A DNA stretch of 48,005 bases from Rickettsiales bacterium. GTDB taxonomy: Bacteria > Pseudomonadota > Alphaproteobacteria > Rickettsiales > UBA1997. The position numbers were made by a program, and so were the translations under genes. Positions 1-8,199 of this stretch are shown here, piece by piece; within the stretch, counting starts at the first letter, position 1, and every line of letters begins with the position of its first letter. The notes under the pieces were generated by a model. It did no database searches. It saw only the letters and a list, made by a program, of their open reading frames with translations, and was not told the DNA's origin. The stretch lies in NCBI GenBank assembly GCA_031268035.1, contig JAIRXW010000016.1, positions 1 to 48,005 on the forward strand, given 5' to 3'.

Positions 1-40
1 TTCCATAGTTTTTTTTCTTATCGTAGAATAGATTGGCCAT
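1..40 (-). CDS. 5' end of an unidentified gene leaving the left edge
   Basis: An ATG at 40-38 on the minus strand opens a frame that stays open to the window edge (13 codons, MANLFYDKKKNYG). It lies about 22 bases downstream of the predicted start of the strong minus-strand promoter at 70-98, which is the main reason for taking it as a real start. No clear Shine-Dalgarno sequence is seen. Thirteen residues are too few to name the protein. Confidence 0.45.
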   Translation of the reverse strand, partial: MANLFYDKKKNYG

Positions 41-69
41 GAGAAACCTAAAAACCAATTGACTCTCTG

Positions 70-98
70 ACTATAGCCAATGGGCTGTACAATGTCAA
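70..98 (-). promoter_or_regulatory. Sigma-70-type promoter firing leftward
   Basis: On the minus strand TTGACA (98-93), a 17-base spacer and TATAGT (75-70) make a near-consensus promoter. The expected start is near 63, just upstream of the ATG at 40. It separates the leftward gene from the tail gene ending at 269. Confidence 0.7.
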
Positions 99-135
99 GG
101 TTGGGGGGATGGCGTCCAGGGGGCCCCACCGCAGA

Positions 136-185
136 TGGCCAGAGCTGTGGAGGATAGCCGGTTTTAGAATCCTGCATCCTGGCCA
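136..185. other. Nested inverted repeat in the spacer below the GTA gene
   Basis: TGGCCAG (136-142) pairs perfectly with CTGGCCA (179-185), and inside it AGGAT (151-155) pairs with ATCCT (169-173). There is no T-run on either side, so it is not a standard intrinsic terminator. It lies between the stop of the tail gene at 269 and the leftward promoter at 70-98. It could be a processing site, a protein-binding site or chance; I do not recognise an RNA family. Confidence 0.35.
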
Positions 186-268
186 TTCACAATGTCACCC
201 TGTGGCCAATTTATTTCCTACCGGGTTAGGGAATATCTATGGACCCGCGGCGCAAAATAATCTTTTTG

Positions 269-3200
269 TCACAGTGCCAACTCCACTTCGAGGAATTCAC
301 CCTTTCCGTAGAAATTATTTATCTGGCACAGTCGGATTTTTTTTGGTAGCGCTCTATTTTGGGTGTTGTAACTATAGTGCCGTTCCTCTAGATATGTTTT
401 TTCCAATGGCGTCCCATTTTCGTCGTAAATTTCCATATAGTAGCCTCCATTACCGCTGGTGGGGGTATCCCCAACGCCGCTAGTCCAATTATAGTAGCCT
501 CTTTTTTTCTCCTCCCAATTTACGGTGACTGTGTCGTCCACTAGTCTATAGAAAAAATGGCAGGGAGCCAGCGGCCTGAGGTTTTTACCCTCCAGCTGAT
601 AGATAGATATCTGAGATTTTGCAACATCACCCCTCAGCGTCAGAGCCCTATAGGAATATTCAAAACCCACTCTATCGTAGTCAAATTCCTGGGTCAGCAG
701 AGTCTCGCCAAGTATCAGAAATCTTTCTCCCGCCCTGTGATTTTCTATTTCCTTTTCAGTTCCATAGAGGCCTCTGAGCAGTCCGGATACTTCGTAGGAT
801 CCGTCAATGTTCAAAATTATGTTTCTAAATTGTATTATTTCATTGCCATATAGGGCGCGATTTTTGCCATTAAGCAGCTCCGCAGTATCAGCATTTTCGA
901 GGAGATTCGGGTCGATTCCTCCATGGAATGCCACCTTCAGTCTATTTATTTCGTCAGAGTAATAGGGTCTTGCGCTAGTGCCAAGATTAATAACTCTGCC
1001 CAGTAGAGTGTTGGTATTTATTTCCCCAATCATTGTGTAGTTTTTTCTGTTGTCGTCAGAAAAATATAGATTTGCTCCGGTCCAGTTTTCAAATTGACCA
1101 TTCAGAGTAAAAAATACGTAGATTTTATCCAACATAGCTGGGCCCAGGGCAGGGATCTCCAGGATCTTCAGATATGTACTGCCCGCGTCCCCCATTATTT
1201 CTAAATTGGGGCTAGGGGACTCGTCCCTAGAATATTTATAAATTCTATTTTCAAATTCCGTTGAACTGATTCTGAGAGTATCACCTTCCAGGGTGATACT
1301 TTCTATTTTAAGCAGGTACACACCCCCATTGATATGGATTTTTACCAGATCGGAGCAGTTTAGATATAAATACTTAGTTGGAAGTACAAAACTAAATTCG
1401 ACTCTCTCCAGCCATGAGGAATAGAGAGAAATTTCAGCAACATTCCTAGCCTTTTCCATGTCTAGCACCACCGGTATGGTGTATATGTCATGCTTGTCGC
1501 TCTCCGAAGAATTTCTCTCTGCGTAGACAGAGCTCGTATCGTAATTATTGTTTTTATCTATAAATATTAGACTTACCTTTCCAGGTAGATCGTTGTTGCT
1601 CCTAATATCTAATGCTATGAATTTTTTTGGTTCATCTTGGCCAAAGGCTATCAGATCATCCTCATAGATTTCCGTGGTCCTGTCGCTGTCTCTCGCGCTA
1701 GATTTGGTGGAAATAAAACTTATTCTGCCCTCGTTTTCTACGCAGTCAAAAAAATATACTTTCTGGAGTAAATAGAGAACATCTCTGACCGAAAGACTAT
1801 TATTCACCACAAAGCCATCGACAAATTCATCGACATCCACCGCCTCTATGAGACTTTCGTCTATCTCCGCATCTCTAAAAAGTTGATATATCAACACATT
1901 AGCATTGGAAATTCCCGTTTTGCCGTTGAGACAGTAGTCATATTTCCAATCTACCCCATCGGACCAAATATCTGTTCTGTTTGGGAAGAATGGGTAGGGG
2001 CGTATGTCCCAGCAATATAGAAATTTATTTTCTACAAAATTACTACCCCTAAAAGCTGATTCCGTTGCCTCTATGGCCATCCTCTGGGCATAGAAATCAC
2101 TGCTGCCGAGAGAGTATTTGGGTAAACTACCAATTTTCCTGAAGGGCTCGTTGCTAGAGCAATCCACCGAGCGAAACCCATACTCTGTAAACCAGATGTT
2201 TTTACTCTGGGGAATCCAGGCGCTAGCGCTACCATTTGGATTACTGTGACTGTTGTTCCACCAGTAGCTTAGATTTTTATAGGCATATTTAGGTTCTACA
2301 GCGGTTTTTGTTCCATTGGTTGTTATATAATCATAGCCCTCTCCGCCGAACCAGCCGTCCTCTATGGTTTCCTTTGTGATGGCGTCCTGGGAAGCGTCGG
2401 TCAATGGGAAAAACGCATTTATGCCAACAAAATCTATGTAATTTGATGCCCATAGCTTGTCCAGGGCAAACCAACCGCCTATGCTGTGATATTCTCTGTG
2501 GCCAGCGGCATAGCTTATTTTCACAGATCCACCGACTATGGATCTAACCATTCCCGCCAGAGCCAGAAGACTATCAACCGCCGGAAAACTGTTGTCGCTG
2601 CCCATCACCGAGGTTAGGCCCTCTAAATCGCTACCGATTAGAAAAACATCCACATAATTCTTAAGCAGATTAGCATAGTGTAAAATAAAATTATTGTAGC
2701 CGTTGGTTCCCGTAAAAAATGAAACAACACTATTCGGGTTGCCGCCCAGAAGCCTGCTGGATGGCGTCCCTTCCAGGTCCATTAGAATCCTGGGGTGGAA
2801 TACGGTATTCTTGCCTCTACTCCTGAGTTCCTGAAAAAAACTAACGATGCTGGCATCGCTGCTAGAACCGCTGGAGAATCTGAAATTACCATCGGCATTT
2901 TTGCCCATCGTTGGTGTGTTGTATCTATTCCAGTTACTTCCGATACTGTAGAAATCCGGAGCTGTAAAAATTGGATAGCCGGTGTCAAAATAACTGAAGG
3001 TCACTCTCGGAGTGATGGTGCAGTTTGAAATATCTAGACTATTTCCGAAAAAGGCTGCCGGCACAGAAAACCATTGGCAGTTCACCAGTCTATTTGTCAA
3101 CTGGTCTAGTGACAGCAGCGAATCGGCGATACCGCTATTGTTGTTTTTATTTAGAACATACCAAAGGCCATCACTGGTGTCGAGGGAGTCCTGGCTGAAT

Positions 3201-3925
3201 TGTTCTCCGGCTCTATACTGGACGGTTGTGTTTAGCGCAAATTCCCCCCAGGGAGGCGCTATGTTTATCCCCTGTACGCAATTTTCTAGACTAGTTTCGT
3301 TGTCGCTATCGATTTCGTTCTTTCTGGTTACCTCAAAAAGAAAGTTCGGAATTCTGTTATTAAATTCGCTCAGAGGAAAATTTTCAAATACAATGTAACT
3401 TATGTTCCTGTAGGCCGACACATTACCGGAACCCTCCAGCGATTCTATCAGTGGATCTGGCATTTGTGTGGAGGTGCCACCATAGAATCTATGCGCGTAT
3501 TCCGTCATGTCGAGCAGCGCTGTGTCGGCCCAGACATTTTCCACGCTCGCTATTTCTCCGGCGCAGATGGCTATGGCGAAGCTCAAAAAGTATAGATACT
3601 GTATACTGGTTTGGTTGATTTTTTGGCCCTTGCCTATTCTCAGAGTCGTCGTGTTATTGTTCGAAACCTCCTGGACTGTTCCGAGCCACAGCACATTCCC
3701 AGCCAATTTGTTTCTGCCATAGACAATGGGGATGATTTTGTTGTAGGTGGACGTCTGTATTGAAATTTCTGAAAGCTTACCACTTATTCTATCTTTTTTC
3801 CATTTTGTTTTGCTCTGACCATAGTTTATAAGTTCTCCCAGTGGTGATGAGTTGAACGTGTCAAGCATTTTGTCTTTTTTACTGTTTAGAGCGCTGAGAG
3901 CCTGGGTGAATATGAATGTTGTCAT
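269..3925 (-). CDS. GTA/phage tail-hub protein with glycosidase-like TIM barrel (orfg15-like)
   Basis: A 1218-residue protein resembling the gene-transfer-agent host-specificity protein (RcGTA orfg15, GTA TIM-barrel family). The N-terminal part (about 100-210) reads like a tail hub. A TIM-barrel-like region runs from about 360 to 670 and holds the family signatures WFTEYGFRSVDCSSN and YCWDIRPYPFFP near 580-650, followed by WSDGVDWKYDYCLNGKTG. Downstream (about 690-1200) are beta-rich stretches of the phage tail-tip type. In GTAs this protein caps the tail and is thought to contact the cell surface. No other GTA genes (capsid, portal, tape measure, NlpC/P60) are present here. It is 64 bases below the propeller-like gene on the same strand and may share its transcript. 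The frame is intact over 3.6 kb, which suggests it is maintained. The family call is firm; a role in DNA transfer is inference. Confidence 0.85.
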   Translation of the reverse strand: MTTFIFTQALSALNSKKDKMLDTFNSSPLGELINYGQSKTKWKKDRISGKLSEISIQTSTYNKIIPIVYGRNKLAGNVLWLGTVQEVSNNNTTTLRIGKGQKINQTSIQYLYFLSFAIAICAGEIASVENVWADTALLDMTEYAHRFYGGTSTQMPDPLIESLEGSGNVSAYRNISYIVFENFPLSEFNNRIPNFLFEVTRKNEIDSDNETSLENCVQGINIAPPWGEFALNTTVQYRAGEQFSQDSLDTSDGLWYVLNKNNNSGIADSLLSLDQLTNRLVNCQWFSVPAAFFGNSLDISNCTITPRVTFSYFDTGYPIFTAPDFYSIGSNWNRYNTPTMGKNADGNFRFSSGSSSDASIVSFFQELRSRGKNTVFHPRILMDLEGTPSSRLLGGNPNSVVSFFTGTNGYNNFILHYANLLKNYVDVFLIGSDLEGLTSVMGSDNSFPAVDSLLALAGMVRSIVGGSVKISYAAGHREYHSIGGWFALDKLWASNYIDFVGINAFFPLTDASQDAITKETIEDGWFGGEGYDYITTNGTKTAVEPKYAYKNLSYWWNNSHSNPNGSASAWIPQSKNIWFTEYGFRSVDCSSNEPFRKIGSLPKYSLGSSDFYAQRMAIEATESAFRGSNFVENKFLYCWDIRPYPFFPNRTDIWSDGVDWKYDYCLNGKTGISNANVLIYQLFRDAEIDESLIEAVDVDEFVDGFVVNNSLSVRDVLYLLQKVYFFDCVENEGRISFISTKSSARDSDRTTEIYEDDLIAFGQDEPKKFIALDIRSNNDLPGKVSLIFIDKNNNYDTSSVYAERNSSESDKHDIYTIPVVLDMEKARNVAEISLYSSWLERVEFSFVLPTKYLYLNCSDLVKIHINGGVYLLKIESITLEGDTLRISSTEFENRIYKYSRDESPSPNLEIMGDAGSTYLKILEIPALGPAMLDKIYVFFTLNGQFENWTGANLYFSDDNRKNYTMIGEINTNTLLGRVINLGTSARPYYSDEINRLKVAFHGGIDPNLLENADTAELLNGKNRALYGNEIIQFRNIILNIDGSYEVSGLLRGLYGTEKEIENHRAGERFLILGETLLTQEFDYDRVGFEYSYRALTLRGDVAKSQISIYQLEGKNLRPLAPCHFFYRLVDDTVTVNWEEKKRGYYNWTSGVGDTPTSGNGGYYMEIYDENGTPLEKTYLEERHYSYNTQNRALPKKIRLCQINNFYGKGEFLEVELAL

Positions 3926-3989
3926 GACTGCAACCGAATAGGTGGTGGACTGTTAAAAAGAATACGCCAAAAATTATTACGGGGGAGTA

Positions 3990-5759
3990 TTAGTTGTTGC
4001 CATTAGGTTTTCCCACTATCTTGCCTATCACAGTTCTTATTTTCACTTTGCCCGGCGACCCATAGAATAATTTTCCAAAGACAATAGATCCTCCATTGTC
4101 GATGGGGTATGTGTCTCTGGAGTCCCTGATGGCTTCGCAGCTAACTAATTTTTCACTGGACAACTTACCATTCTGATGCCCGAGAAACATTAGGAAGCTT
4201 GGATTTAGCAGCTCTGTCCTATCTAGACCCATAAAATAGATGGTGTCAAATAGATCGGGGCTAAGGGCACCATCTATGTTCGCAATGTCTATGCTGTCGA
4301 AGGTGTCGGATAGGTATCTGGTATTTTCAGAAACATAGGGGATAATTGCTGAACTACTGTTACTATATGTGTCAAATAGTTGCAAATGTTTGTCAAAGAG
4401 GACAAATATTAAATTTTTGTAAAGGATAAGATCATTGGGCTGATCTGGGTCCAATTGCTGTGTCTGTTCGGAACATTTATCATTGTAACATCTGAGTATT
4501 TTATGATTTATGGAGTCCAAAAAATATGCGTCATTTTCCCTGCTGACATAGAAATTCGAAATTTTTATTCCCTCCTCTAGCCCCGTAACCCTGTTCGGGC
4601 TGATAAGGTTCACATTGTCCAGGGCTATGATTTCAACTGAATATAGGATATTATTACTTTCATCCAGGTAATAGTAGTTGCCATTAAATTTTTTTATGTT
4701 GCTTACTCTTCCTGGAATTTCGAGTCTATTTGATCTACTGGTGCTGCTGTTTTTTTCGAAAAATTCTATCGTGCTTGTCCTTTTTCCAATTGTCCTAGAA
4801 ACCAACAGGCGCCCATCCTCTAGCGGTTCAACATCGCTAGTATCGCGAAGTTTGTCGTTGCCCTCTGAAAAAGTAAATTTTCGTCTAGCGATATCTAGAT
4901 AGCCGCTAGAACCGTCGCAACTGTCGAATAGGTGGAGCTTCCCGTGGCTATACTTGATACTCCCCGGAAAGCAAAAATTTTTACTCTCTATGATATATAA
5001 TATTTCCCCATCAAACTTCATAAGAAGTACGCGCCTTGCATAGATTTCCAAAACTGCCAAAATTGGGCTCGGCAGGCCGTCGAGGCCCTCCACCAGGACC
5101 ACTCTATCCATAGAGCCTATCAGATATTCATCGGTTCCACCGAAAGATTTTTTTACTGCGGCCACCCTGGTCCGATCGTAGGTTATCCTAGTTTCGCCCA
5201 GGGTGGATAAAAACTTTTCAAGCAAATGTGTTTCTGTGTCAGCTTCGAAAATACCTCTAACAACATAGCGGCGGTCACTGACTATAATTTTGTTGGTTTC
5301 CAGCGGAATGTTCAAAAATTTTTCTAGAGCAGATCTAGTCACCTGAATTGTCACATCATCTACATTGTACTTTGATAGAAATTTTTCCAGACGCTCCCCC
5401 GTGTTTTCTGTCGTTTCTCCGGGTGTGGCAGCGGCTTCGTTGGTAACAATTATATTGTAAAAACTCACATTTGAATATTTTTCTCGGAGATATTTTGTCA
5501 GTCGAAGATTGTCCAGATAGCTGGGATCCTCCAGGGTGAACAGATTAAAAATTACGAAATCGTTTGCATCCAAGTTTTTCAAATTTCCCAGATCCCCATT
5601 AAAAATTCTAGAATCTGATGATTTGGCCAGAAGATCGAAATTTTTTCTAAAATCACTTACCCGAGAACCTATCACACACCTTCTGGTCAGCAGAATAACC
5701 GCTAGAAACAGGGTGGTTAGAGTGAACAGCGTCAGGATAAAATTAGCCTCTCTGCGCAT
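3990..5759 (-). CDS. Membrane-anchored protein, thioredoxin-like plus beta-propeller-like (uncharacterised)
   Basis: The start is set at the ATG at 5759, which has a GGAGG six bases upstream; a TTG at 5771 is in frame but has no such site. The 589-residue protein has one N-terminal hydrophobic segment (about 5-25), so it is probably inner-membrane anchored with a periplasmic body. Residues about 60-200 alternate like a thioredoxin fold but have no CxxC pair. The rest (about 210-560) consists of short beta-strand-like repeats ending in acidic turns, as in NHL or other beta-propellers. It overlaps the murB 3' end by 17 bases, implying co-translation with the porin-murB transcript. The fold guesses are by eye. 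The combination recalls NHLRC2-type proteins, but I do not assign a function. Confidence 0.75.
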   Translation of the reverse strand: MRREANFILTLFTLTTLFLAVILLTRRCVIGSRVSDFRKNFDLLAKSSDSRIFNGDLGNLKNLDANDFVIFNLFTLEDPSYLDNLRLTKYLREKYSNVSFYNIIVTNEAAATPGETTENTGERLEKFLSKYNVDDVTIQVTRSALEKFLNIPLETNKIIVSDRRYVVRGIFEADTETHLLEKFLSTLGETRITYDRTRVAAVKKSFGGTDEYLIGSMDRVVLVEGLDGLPSPILAVLEIYARRVLLMKFDGEILYIIESKNFCFPGSIKYSHGKLHLFDSCDGSSGYLDIARRKFTFSEGNDKLRDTSDVEPLEDGRLLVSRTIGKRTSTIEFFEKNSSTSRSNRLEIPGRVSNIKKFNGNYYYLDESNNILYSVEIIALDNVNLISPNRVTGLEEGIKISNFYVSRENDAYFLDSINHKILRCYNDKCSEQTQQLDPDQPNDLILYKNLIFVLFDKHLQLFDTYSNSSSAIIPYVSENTRYLSDTFDSIDIANIDGALSPDLFDTIYFMGLDRTELLNPSFLMFLGHQNGKLSSEKLVSCEAIRDSRDTYPIDNGGSIVFGKLFYGSPGKVKIRTVIGKIVGKPNGNN

Positions 5760-6642
5760 CTCTGCCTCCAATTATTTTTATCTCCAGCTCGAGGTCTATG
5801 CCCATCAAATCTTTAGCTCTATGTCTAGCCAGGTCTATCAGATTTTCTAGATTTGTTGCCGTGGATTTTCCGTGATTTATCAAAAAATTGGCATGTTTTT
5901 CTGAAAACATAGCCCCACTAAAGTCAACCCCCCGGAGCCCAATCTGCTCTATAACTTTCCAGGCCGGTACATCCGGAGGATTTTTAAAGGTGGAGCCACA
6001 GGTCTTCTCTCCCCCAGGCTGTGTTCTTAGTTTTTCTCCGAGCATTTTTCTGAAGATCTTCTCGGATTCATCTCTATTGGTAAATTTACTTGCATCAAAG
6101 GTGGCCCTTAGGAAAATAAAATTCTCTGGCAACCCATTTTTTCTATAGCCAAAATTACACTCACTGGCGCCGATAGTCCGCACGTTGCCCACTGGATCCA
6201 CAACCTCTATGCTGATCAAAATATCCTTTAGTTCTGAGCCGTAGCAGCCAGCATTCATTCTGCAGGCGCCACCTACGGTTCCCGGGATGCAACCCAGAAA
6301 TTCGAAACCCCCTAGGTTCAGGCCTTTGGCAAAATTAAAAAGTTTGGCATTCGCTAGGCCACATTCGGCGACTATGGAGCCATTGGAAAATGTAACATCT
6401 CTGAGTTTTCGTGTGACTAGGACTACACCCTCGACACCGCCATCTCTGATCAGCAGGTTAGTTCCCCCGCCTATGACCGTGATTTTCTGTTTCCCACCAT
6501 TTATCTCTAGAAAATTCAACAGATCATCTTTATTTTCCGGCATAAAAAACAGCTGGGCGGCTCCGCCACAGCCAAAATTTGTATAGTTTGCTAGACTTCT
6601 GTTATTTTCCATGGTTGGTTGGGTGTCCACTGAATTCCGCAT
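5743..6642 (-). CDS. murB: UDP-N-acetylenolpyruvoylglucosamine reductase MurB
   Basis: MurB reduces UDP-GlcNAc-enolpyruvate to UDP-MurNAc with NADPH and FAD in the cytoplasm, the second committed step of peptidoglycan synthesis. Visible signatures are the FAD-binding GGGTNLLIRDGG (58-69), GCIPGTVGGACRMNAGCYG (117-135), FGYRKNG (164-170), the catalytic serine in CGSTFKNP (Ser217), and the C-terminal glutamate in LELEIKIIG (Glu287). At 299 residues it matches the shorter alphaproteobacterial form, which lacks the E. coli insertion. The ATG at 6642 sits one base after the porin stop. An internal ATG at 6612 (residue 11) would also keep the whole domain, and neither has a good ribosome-binding site. 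Confidence 0.96.
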   Translation of the reverse strand: MRNSVDTQPTMENNRSLANYTNFGCGGAAQLFFMPENKDDLLNFLEINGGKQKITVIGGGTNLLIRDGGVEGVVLVTRKLRDVTFSNGSIVAECGLANAKLFNFAKGLNLGGFEFLGCIPGTVGGACRMNAGCYGSELKDILISIEVVDPVGNVRTIGASECNFGYRKNGLPENFIFLRATFDASKFTNRDESEKIFRKMLGEKLRTQPGGEKTCGSTFKNPPDVPAWKVIEQIGLRGVDFSGAMFSEKHANFLINHGKSTATNLENLIDLARHRAKDLMGIDLELEIKIIGGRDAQRG

Positions 6643-6643
6643 A

Positions 6644-7888
6644 CTAAAAATTCAAAAGAAGGCCAATGGCGGCAGCAAATTCTTCGCCCGATTCCTTTTC
6701 ATCATCTATTTCAAATTTGTATTGGTAATCAATGAACTGCAGATAAAGGGTCAAATTCTTAGCGATCTTCCTTTTAAGCTCATAATTTGTAGTTTTTATT
6801 GTATTTCCGTTATATTCGCTGTTAAAAAACACAGCACCTATTCCAAAGGAACCAATTTCGTAGCTTGCGCCAAATGTTGTGTATCCGCCCCCAATTGTTT
6901 CCTCCAGGTTAAGTTTTTGGGAAAGATCTTCCTCTATACTTGTAATGTTTTGGCCATAGGATCCAGCAATGGTCAGGCCAAAATAGCTCAAACTAAGTCC
7001 AACCTCCCAGGATTGAAATTCTGCCGCCAGGGAAGAACTCTTTTTCTCATATTTTTTCCCTTTGAATGGGATTATCCAGGTTGGGGTTCTAGAATTAAAT
7101 TCAAATGCTATCGATGCCGCCAGAGAAATATCCAATATATTTCCAATGTAGTTCAGAGCCGCTGATGTGACACAGCCAAGGTCTTTGAGTTCGGTTTTTT
7201 CGGATTTGCTAATTAATTTTCCAAAAACCGCATTTTTAGAGAGTGTATCTGAGATATTTGGCGTTATACTTAGCCCCAGCTGAAAACCAAAAAACTCTGG
7301 TGAATAGTAACTTATTTTATCTAAATATCTGGTGGAATTCCAAGCCCCCTCCATAGATTGGCCGTTTGTAAAGCCAAAATTTTGATTCATTAGTGTGGTC
7401 GGTTCGAAGAGGGCATTTCCATAGCCCGTTGGAAACTCCACATGCTTCGCGAAACTACTGCCGGTCGCATTCGGACTAATCGAAAGTGGGAGGGCTCCAA
7501 TTTTTAGATTTTCCGTCGCATCCCGGGTCGTTCCAATCTCTATTTTTCCCAGGTAGCCAACGATGAATAGATAGTAGGTTGTTTCTCTGGGGTACTGGCC
7601 GCTAAGATCATGCCTAATGTCAAGTCCGTACTTCAGAACACCACCGGCCACATGGTAGAGACGTAGATCTAGAGATAGATCACTCTCAAATTTAAATAGA
7701 CTGTAACTGTTGCTATGAAAAAATTTTGAATCCAGATCACCTCCAATCTCCATAACATAGTTTCCAGCGAAATTTGAATTTTTTATGTAGGAGTGGTTGC
7801 TCGTCGTTTGGTATGCCAAACATACGCCCGGCAGGGTGGCGAGAACAAAAAACAGCAGGCTTCTCCGAGATTTTTGACTTAAATTCAA
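6644..7888 (-). CDS. Outer-membrane porin-like beta-barrel protein
   Basis: A 414-residue protein with a signal peptide (basic N-terminus, hydrophobic core, cleavage near VCLA-YQ), then alternating amphipathic strands rich in Gly, Tyr, Ser and Asn, ending in a terminal Phe (IGLLLNF) as expected for a BamA-inserted barrel. The pattern fits the Gram-negative porin group: an outer-membrane channel for small solutes. The start is a TTG at 7888; a stop codon two codons upstream excludes a longer form, and the signal peptide requires this start. A candidate promoter (8116-8089) would give a leader of about 200 bases. murB follows after one base, an unusual pairing of an abundant surface protein with a low-level enzyme. 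Substrate specificity cannot be read. Confidence 0.85.
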   Translation of the reverse strand: MNLSQKSRRSLLFFVLATLPGVCLAYQTTSNHSYIKNSNFAGNYVMEIGGDLDSKFFHSNSYSLFKFESDLSLDLRLYHVAGGVLKYGLDIRHDLSGQYPRETTYYLFIVGYLGKIEIGTTRDATENLKIGALPLSISPNATGSSFAKHVEFPTGYGNALFEPTTLMNQNFGFTNGQSMEGAWNSTRYLDKISYYSPEFFGFQLGLSITPNISDTLSKNAVFGKLISKSEKTELKDLGCVTSAALNYIGNILDISLAASIAFEFNSRTPTWIIPFKGKKYEKKSSSLAAEFQSWEVGLSLSYFGLTIAGSYGQNITSIEEDLSQKLNLEETIGGGYTTFGASYEIGSFGIGAVFFNSEYNGNTIKTTNYELKRKIAKNLTLYLQFIDYQYKFEIDDEKESGEEFAAAIGLLLNF

Positions 7889-8199
7889 CGAATGTTACTA
7901 AATAATAGTAAAAGTAGTGGACACTATAAATTTCCTGGAGAGAAAAATCAATGGCGTGATTTTCAATTTCATTCATTCTATATATCTCTTTTCTATAGGG
8001 AAACTAGGAATAGTGGCGACAGCCAGCTCCAGGATATAGGCCCTAGGCGTACCGGAGACCCACAGACTATCACTAAATTTTACATAAATATATAACGCCA
8101 GTGGTCTCTCTGTAAAAATTCAAATGTCCTTGCTAATTAAATTGGCTAATTATACGCTTTCCACAGCGTGCTGTTATTTGACATGGTTGTCAGTTTTCC
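7889..8199. promoter_or_regulatory. Divergent intergenic region, porin / M16 peptidase
   Basis: This 311-base gap lies between two outward-facing genes. On the minus strand TTTACA (8116-8111) and TATATA (8094-8089), 16 apart, are a candidate porin promoter. On the plus strand TTGCTA (8130-8135) and TATACG (8151-8156), 15 apart, are a weaker candidate for the M16 gene. An inverted repeat TGACA-tggt-TGTCA (8179-8192) ends seven bases before the GTG start at 8200 and could be an operator. No convincing gene is seen here. Confidence 0.45.

Noticed and set aside
110-268. Possible tRNA, SRP RNA or other structured RNA in the left spacer
   Set aside because: The inverted repeats do not give a cloverleaf and the SRP core GGAAGGAAGCAGCC-like motif is absent.
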